A DNA stretch of 64,000 nucleotides from Rhinopomastus cyanomelas (lineage: Eukaryota; Chordata; Aves; Bucerotiformes; Rhinopomastidae), in NCBI GenBank assembly GCA_013400115.1, contig VXBP01008288.1, positions 559,275 to 623,274 of the forward strand, in the 5' to 3' direction. The notes under the pieces are model-generated. The model was given only the letters and a program-made list of their open reading frames with translations, had not been told where the DNA came from and searched no databases. The position numbers and the translations under genes are program-made. This document shows, in pieces, positions 58,222 through 64,000 of the stretch. Positions within the stretch are counted from its first letter, which is position 1. Every line of letters begins with the position of its first letter.

Positions 58222-59714
58222 ACTTTGTTGTGGAGGAGGTTGTCCTTTTTGGAAACATAAGCCTGGACCTGAGTCAGGGCTCAAGAGGTGAAAAGAGATG
58301 CCATCTACTGCCATGCACAGCCCTTGACTGGGCGGTGTGAAGGGTTCATACATACAGACATGGCTGATGCTGTAGAGACTGATTTCCCATTGGTCCTGGG
58401 CATGGGACCCCTGCATGGACATCAGTTTGGTTGCCTTCCCTGAATTTTAGTTGTACTTTAAAATATTTTTAACAAGCAGGAAGAGATTATCAAAAAAGCT
58501 TGTTCTTAGGCTTGTTTGTCTTCCTAAGTATTCTATATTCCAGCTATGTTCCCTAGAGGAGTGGAGGAAACATTTACACTTGTTTGGAAGAGAAATGACG
58601 ATTACAGATTTTTAAAGTAGTGTTTATTCCACCCTCACTCTAAGGGGAAACAAACACATGAATCAAACACGTTGACATTGGGATTTTAATCTCTCTACGG
58701 AATGACTTTAGCTGCTCTCTGGCAGATGCGCTTATAATTAGCGAACGCTGTGAAATGCCAGGACTCATGTCATGCTGCATGAGAATGACAGTTGCTCAGC
58801 AGGAGACCTGCAGGTGTGCATGGAGAGTGGAACTCTGACTTGGTTCCAGAAAAACTTTAAAGAAAATCAAACCTTGCAAAAGTGAGTATGTCTGAAGTAT
58901 GATGCATCCCTTAGGTTTAAGACTCAAGCAGGCAGCACCTTATTCCTGTCCTTGAGTGTAATGCAAATCTTGTGGGGTTTTGCACAATCTTGACTTTGGA
59001 TACAACTGAAGCTGGAGAGACAATTGCTTTGGATCAATGTGGAATTCAAGATTTGCAAATCTACAAGGACCCTTGAGATTTCATGCGTGCAGGAGTCCAG
59101 AGCCGCGGATTAGGGCTGGAGAAGCTTGAGGGTGGCCAGCGCTAATGGCATGTCCGATCAACACAGGCAGCTGTAGCAGAAGAAGATGCTGGATATAATT
59201 CCCGTTTCTGGAAGTGTCAAGCGTTGGATAAGGTTTTGCAAAAAACTGAAAGGAAGTGCTGCTCAAGGTGTGGCTGTTCCTACTGGATGAGATCACCCAG
59301 ATGTAGACGTGCTGCCCAGAGATCAAATGGGCAGAGGATGAATGGTTCATTTCTGTTGGTCTCAGTACAAAGTTAGGTGCCCAAAGAAGCACTGGAAACC
59401 CAAATATTCTACTGGGGTTGAATCTTGCTTATAAAAGATTTGCATTTCTTCAAATCACAGAATCACACAAATCAGTTCCAGTTTTGTTGGACTTTTTTTG
59501 GGTACAGTAATAGTCAGGCTATCACAGTGTCTCTATGTAGGAAGCTCACCCTTCAATGTGACTTGAAAAAATCGACGTCAGTACCTCAGTAAGATCTTCC
59601 TTATTAAAAGCCTGTGAGAAAGAGGGTTTTGTTTTATTTCAGTTCTCTCATGCCACTTTAAATCTTAATTTCTGATAAATGAAGGTGATCATTTACATAT
59701 ATTTTATCTCCACC
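58222..59714. other. Unique non-coding DNA
   Basis: A 103-codon minus frame (59081-59392) is not recognisable. AATCACAGAATCACAC near 59456 resembles a CR1 tail in minus orientation but has no CR1 body beside it. Confidence 0.5.
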
Positions 59715-60140
59715 TACTCTGCTCTTCTGCAACCTTACCTGGAGCACTGCATCCAGTTCTGGAGTCCTCAGTACAAGGACATGGAACTGTTGGAGCAAGT
59801 CCAGAGGAAATCCACAGGGATGATCAGAGAGCTGGAGCAACTCTCTTGTGAAAACAGGTGGAGGGAATTTGGGCTGTTCAGCCTGAAGAAAAGAAGGCTC
59901 CAGAGGGACCACATAGCAGCTTTCCAGTACTTGAAGGAGGCCTATAAGAAAGGTGGGGAAGAGCTTTTTGCAAAGGACTTTGGAGATAGGACAAAGGGAA
60001 ATGGTTTCAAACTAAAAGAGCAGAGATTTAGATTAGATCTTAAGAAGAAATTCCTTACTCTGAGGATGGTGAGGCACTGGAACATGTTGCACAGAGAGAC
60101 TCTGGATGCCCCCTCCCTGGAAGCATTCAGGTCCAGGTCC
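59715..60140 (+). mobile_element. CR1 LINE, divergent subfamily, both ends missing
   Basis: Plus-strand CR1 covering only the end of ORF2, beginning at YLEHCIQFWSPQYKDMELLE. It ends abruptly after the family's DAPSLEAFRSR segment. The last codons, the 3' UTR and the terminal repeat are absent: after about 60140 the sequence is unrelated. LINE copies normally lose the 5' end, so absence of the 3' end needs a later deletion or other event. Confidence 0.92.
59715..60140 (+). pseudogene. CR1 ORF2 C-terminal domain fragment
   Basis: The open frame from 59679 to 60272 is 197 codons, of which about 142 are CR1. Motifs in order are EHCIQFWSPQYKDMELL, ELEQLSCENRWREFGLFSLK, DHIAAFQYLKEAYKKGGEE, DRTKGNGFKLKEQRFRLDL, KKKFLTLRMVRHWN and DAPSLEAFRSR. 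There are no RT catalytic boxes. The frame stays open past the element into host sequence, which adds a non-CR1 tail that should not be read as a new protein. Confidence 0.9.
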
Positions 60141-63100
60141 ATCTGCCCCTCCAGAAGAGCATCACTCCTGCAGGTTTTGTGTGACACTGTCCAAGCCCCT
60201 GTTGGTTGTCTTACAGATTCTGAGCTGTCTCAAATGGCACTGGATGACTATGTTTGGAAAATCAAATCATAGCCACGGTTTTCAGGGTTGCTCTATCATT
60301 CTTGAAAGGATAAACTGCCACAAACACTCTTTGAAATGTGTCTGTTCCCAGGCAGTGTTGGTTTTTTTAGATTGATGGTGCTTTCATGAAGCAAAAGAAC
60401 ACATGTTGGTGAATGTTTTTATCAGCTGAAGATACTAAATGTGACCCTTAAATGTCTCACCCAAAGCTTATCTATTTTTTCCAGTTATACTAATTCTTCT
60501 AGTAGGAGGTACCACTAAAAACTTCATTTTTCTTATAGTGGGTTTAAATGACAATTGGTAACACATTGCCCACATGAAACAGCTGAGGAACCTGAAATAG
60601 GGTTTAAACATTCTCTCCATAATTTCTAGCTTTTGCCTTGCAATAGAGCATCTGAAAAAAGAATAAACTTGTGAAGAACACAAAATTAATTCTTGTGTTT
60701 TTTTCCTTGAAAATAAGGTTTATACAATGTTAGCGCCAACCAAACTGAACTCAAGTTTGATGAACAAAACTTGGCAAAGTAGATTTATCCAATGAGGATA
60801 TATGGTTTTAATGTTGTCTTTCCTGCTAGCAGTAGTGATTTCTTTGGCATAATTGTTTTTCAGTTATTTTTGAAAAATTAACACTGGTTTCCCTTGGTTT
60901 TTGACCCTCAGCACCCAATATACAGTGATCCACTTGTGATTGCCTGCAGAAATTATGGCCTTCTCCTTTGATTTGTTTCTAAATGTAACTGTGCCTGGCT
61001 TGAATGTGTGAATGCAGGAGAAGGCACGTCGGGTCCATCGATCTGCATGTGTGGCTCCTTGGGGAATTAAATGTGACAGAGCTATGGGTACTTGGTTAAA
61101 AAATAGGTAGAACTTCATGCAGTTACAAGAGGAACTTGGCATAGCTTCTTGCCTCAGTTCATCATCTGCTAGCCTTTCTGAAGAACATTGTGGGTCAGAT
61201 CCCATTTTCTGGATGAAAATGTATGGAAGAGTTCTGAATATATTGGCTGTGAAAATGAAATGATGTAAAATTTGCCTGGTCTTGAGTTTTGTTTGAAACT
61301 TAACTCATTTTCCCTGAAGGATTTGTTCCAGTTCCCACCCTTTCTCCAACAATTACAGTTGGGCTGATCCATAGTGAACTTTGATAGTTTATGGCTCTGC
61401 ATCAGTTCTGTGCAGAACTTTACAGCTTCAGATGGTTTTGACACGAAACCAGATGAGAATTTGTTCAGTCCCAAAACTTTGCATGCAATTCAGAGCAGAG
61501 TACGTGTGGATTGAAACTAGAACAAATAAGTTTGTAATCCCCTTCAAGGAGAAACAATCAGGCAGAGCAGTAGTTCTGTTAATGGTTCAGGGAAGCTCTA
61601 TTGATTAATGACCTCAAACTGTTTGCAAACAAAAATAACTGGAAATTAGTTCAAGTGGGTGATGTCACATTCCTGTCACTTGGACAATTTTGACTAAAGC
61701 ATGAACAACACTGACAACTGCATAACTGGGGTATGAAAGCCTTTATTTGGTTGGTTTTATTACTCCCATGCTGTTGCAAACAGGAATTGTGCCACGTAGA
61801 GGAGTGTCACTGCGTTCTGATGAATTTTCCAGAGCACAGTAATGACTTTAGGGGAAGTTATAGCACTTGAAAACATATGATTCATATGATTCTACACTGG
61901 TACTTTTATTCTGTTTTGGCTTTTGCTTCCCAGAGTTTACTTGGAAATGACCTTGCCACTTCTGCCTTTGGGGGTTTTTAAATGTGGCTTGTGGAATAAC
62001 TAATAAAGGATTACAATAAACCAATTAGAGCGTTCAGCACACAGCAAACCGTGTAAGAAACCTCAACCACTCAGATAATCCTAAGGAGTAATGTTGAACA
62101 TAAGCAATATGTTCACTTCTGGGAATCTCTAGATGTGAGAGCTGTAGATCTAGAACTGGCCCATGATATTTATATTTCTAGCCCTTTTTCTTTTCCTAGG
62201 CTGCCAACTAGTCTTTCTGGTGTGCTGTAAATGTTAATGGCTGGTTATCACTTTATGCCAAGGTACAGCCTGGTCACTTTGAAGGCTAACGGATGACCTT
62301 TTAGCTCTTGGGCCTTCAGGTCCTTCCCTTGCTTTGTACAACTCAAACTGGACCTTTGAAATAGGTGGGCTTAGGCAGAACTAGGATAGAAGAATAGTTG
62401 GCTGTAAACTACAAAACATGGAGGGATGTTGACAAGAGGAGAGGGGAGATAATGCTTGTGAGTAAGTTTGAAAGCCAAATGGACTGCTATTCTGAAACAC
62501 TGTTTCTTCTGGCTCTTTATCTCTTTGAAACAATACGTTCTGTCATTCCAGGCTGTTGGTAATCTGCTGATCTTGGCAGAGAAATCTTGTCTTTGAGTAG
62601 TTTACATGAAAGTGGAGTTACTCATTACAGACAGTTCTTCATGCGTCCTATGAAGGTTTTATGAGCCATTATGAATTGTCAGTAACAAGGGAGCAGCACA
62701 CGAAAAAAACCTCATGTGTTGGTGCTCAAGTTACTGACCACTGTCCTGAGGAAGTTAACTAGCAGAAGAGGAAAGCTGGGCCTTTCTTCGTCCTGAACCG
62801 TGCAGGATCAGCGTGCCAGCCTGTGCATGGCTGTGGTTCATTGGCCCAAAAGGAATTTTTTAAGCTTTAAGCAAAACAAAATGACAGCAACAAAAGGTAC
62901 CTACCTAAGCAAAAAGAGTCATAGCAAACCAAAACAAAAGCCTGTGTTGTTAAATTTACTTTGTTTTGTCTGTCTACTTGGTATTTTAAGTGCTTAAACT
63001 GTAAAACACATACATATGTACTCACTGAGTGTTGGAGATCCACCATCAGGCTACCTTGCCAATGCAGTTCCAAATCCCCCGTGGTTTGTTTTCTCTATTT

Positions 63101-64000
63101 AATGCATGCTTTTCTAGGATATTCTGAAATATTTTAGTTTATTGATCAGGAGGAGATGAAAAGGTGTTTTTGGTCATGGACTGTAGCTGCCTGTAAAGGC
63201 AATGGGTATGTGAAGGTTCAGTCATCTTTCATTACACAGACATAAGCATGACAGGGTCCAGGGGTTGCAAACTGAAGTTGGGAAAAGCTGAGTAGGAAAT
63301 GAAACGTAAGATCTTTTATGCTGAGCGTAATTACATATTGGAATGCTTTACTGAGGATGGAGGTAAACTCTCTTCTCAGGGCTGTATCTCTTTTGGCAAG
63401 AAATGCTGTGATGCAGCTCTCAGCTGCTAACTGTAAGCAAGGAACCACACTAAGACAAACCCCTGAGTGCTGCTTTTTCACTGTTTCATTTCATTGTAAC
63501 GTACAATTTCTCTGCACGAGGGTTACTACAAGATGAGGAAATGCCAGAGGCAATGTAAAGGAACCAAATCTCACTTGGCTGCAGTCTTGCTCCCAGAGAG
63601 ACTTGTTCAGGAACAGCTGTATATAGTGGTATAGCTGAGGATACTGGTCAAAACAGAGATCTTGCTGCAAGTGAAATTAGGAGGAGAAGGTGAAATTGTA
63701 TGAGATAACCTGAACATCAGAAATCAGATGAGGGAACTCTCTGGGAAGCCTCTCAAGAGGAAGAAAGAATCCAGACTGCTGCTCTACATAGGGTGTAAAA
63801 TTAAACGATGGGAACCTTTTACATTATGTAGCAATAATTTAATCATTTTTGTGGTTTATGAAGTCACCAGAGTTCTGTGAGTAGTTTAACACCTCATAAT
63901 TCACAGATGCCTGTAGGGTATGCATGCTCTTGTGTGCTTGTGTCTGTGTGATGCTGTTTTCCACTTGCTCTGTTTGGATGGCAGCACAAGCTGAACAGCT
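60141..64000. other. Unique non-coding DNA to the end of the window
   Basis: Frames up to 113 codons (minus, 60864-61205), none recognisable. A small tandem CATATGATT lies near 61874. No repeat element, RNA gene or promoter recognised. Confidence 0.5.

Noticed and set aside
59452..59475. AATCACAGAATCACAC as a CR1 tail
   Set aside because: No adjoining CR1 3' UTR in either direction; a 16-base word alone is not enough.
1..64000. CRISPR array, bacterial operon, phage or tRNA/rRNA gene
   Set aside because: No regularly spaced repeats, no dense coding, no tRNA or rRNA signatures; the CR1 content shows vertebrate nuclear DNA.

Overview
The window looks like vertebrate, most probably avian, nuclear DNA. 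It has no dense coding, no operons and no plausible ribosome binding sites. The only interspersed repeats I recognise with confidence are CR1-type LINEs, several ending in the (ATTCTATG)n-like 3' tail typical of bird CR1. CR1 also occurs in turtles and crocodilians, so a non-avian sauropsid is not excluded. I cannot name the species or chromosome.

No complete gene can be supported. Open frames not explained by CR1 reach about 170 codons; they match no family I know and are best read as chance frames in intergenic or intronic DNA. The one non-repeat frame I keep, at very low confidence, is a 125-codon minus-strand frame at 13142-13519. It opens exactly at a good splice-acceptor-like sequence.

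Layout. 1-16 kb: mostly unique DNA with a CR1 3' end near 1.6 kb, a single-N assembly join flanked by a duplicated 49-bp unit near 2.1 kb, a purine-rich tract near 3.8 kb and a CpG-island-like segment at 9.6-10.2 kb, the best promoter candidate here. 16.4-17.9 kb: the longest CR1 copy, minus strand, with endonuclease remnant, RT-region deletion and intact C-terminal frame. 18-46 kb: mainly unique sequence with short CR1 tails near 30.4 and 37.2 kb, AT-rich and GGGAA microsatellites, and several AT-rich or CpG-bearing segments that resemble conserved regulatory DNA. 46.9-60.1 kb: a CR1-dense stretch with six copies of differing age and orientation. One is a chimera joining ORF1 esterase to an RT fragment, and one has lost its 3' end. 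60.1-64 kb: unique DNA with nothing recognisable.

The genes do not work together here because there is no gene set. The biology is LINE insertion and decay in a gene-poor region with possible distal regulatory DNA. I found no CRISPR array, tRNA, rRNA, intact virus or new molecular system. The observations most worth checking are the CpG island, the CR1 rearrangements, the diverged repeat pair at 56.5/58.1 kb and the assembly join at 2123.
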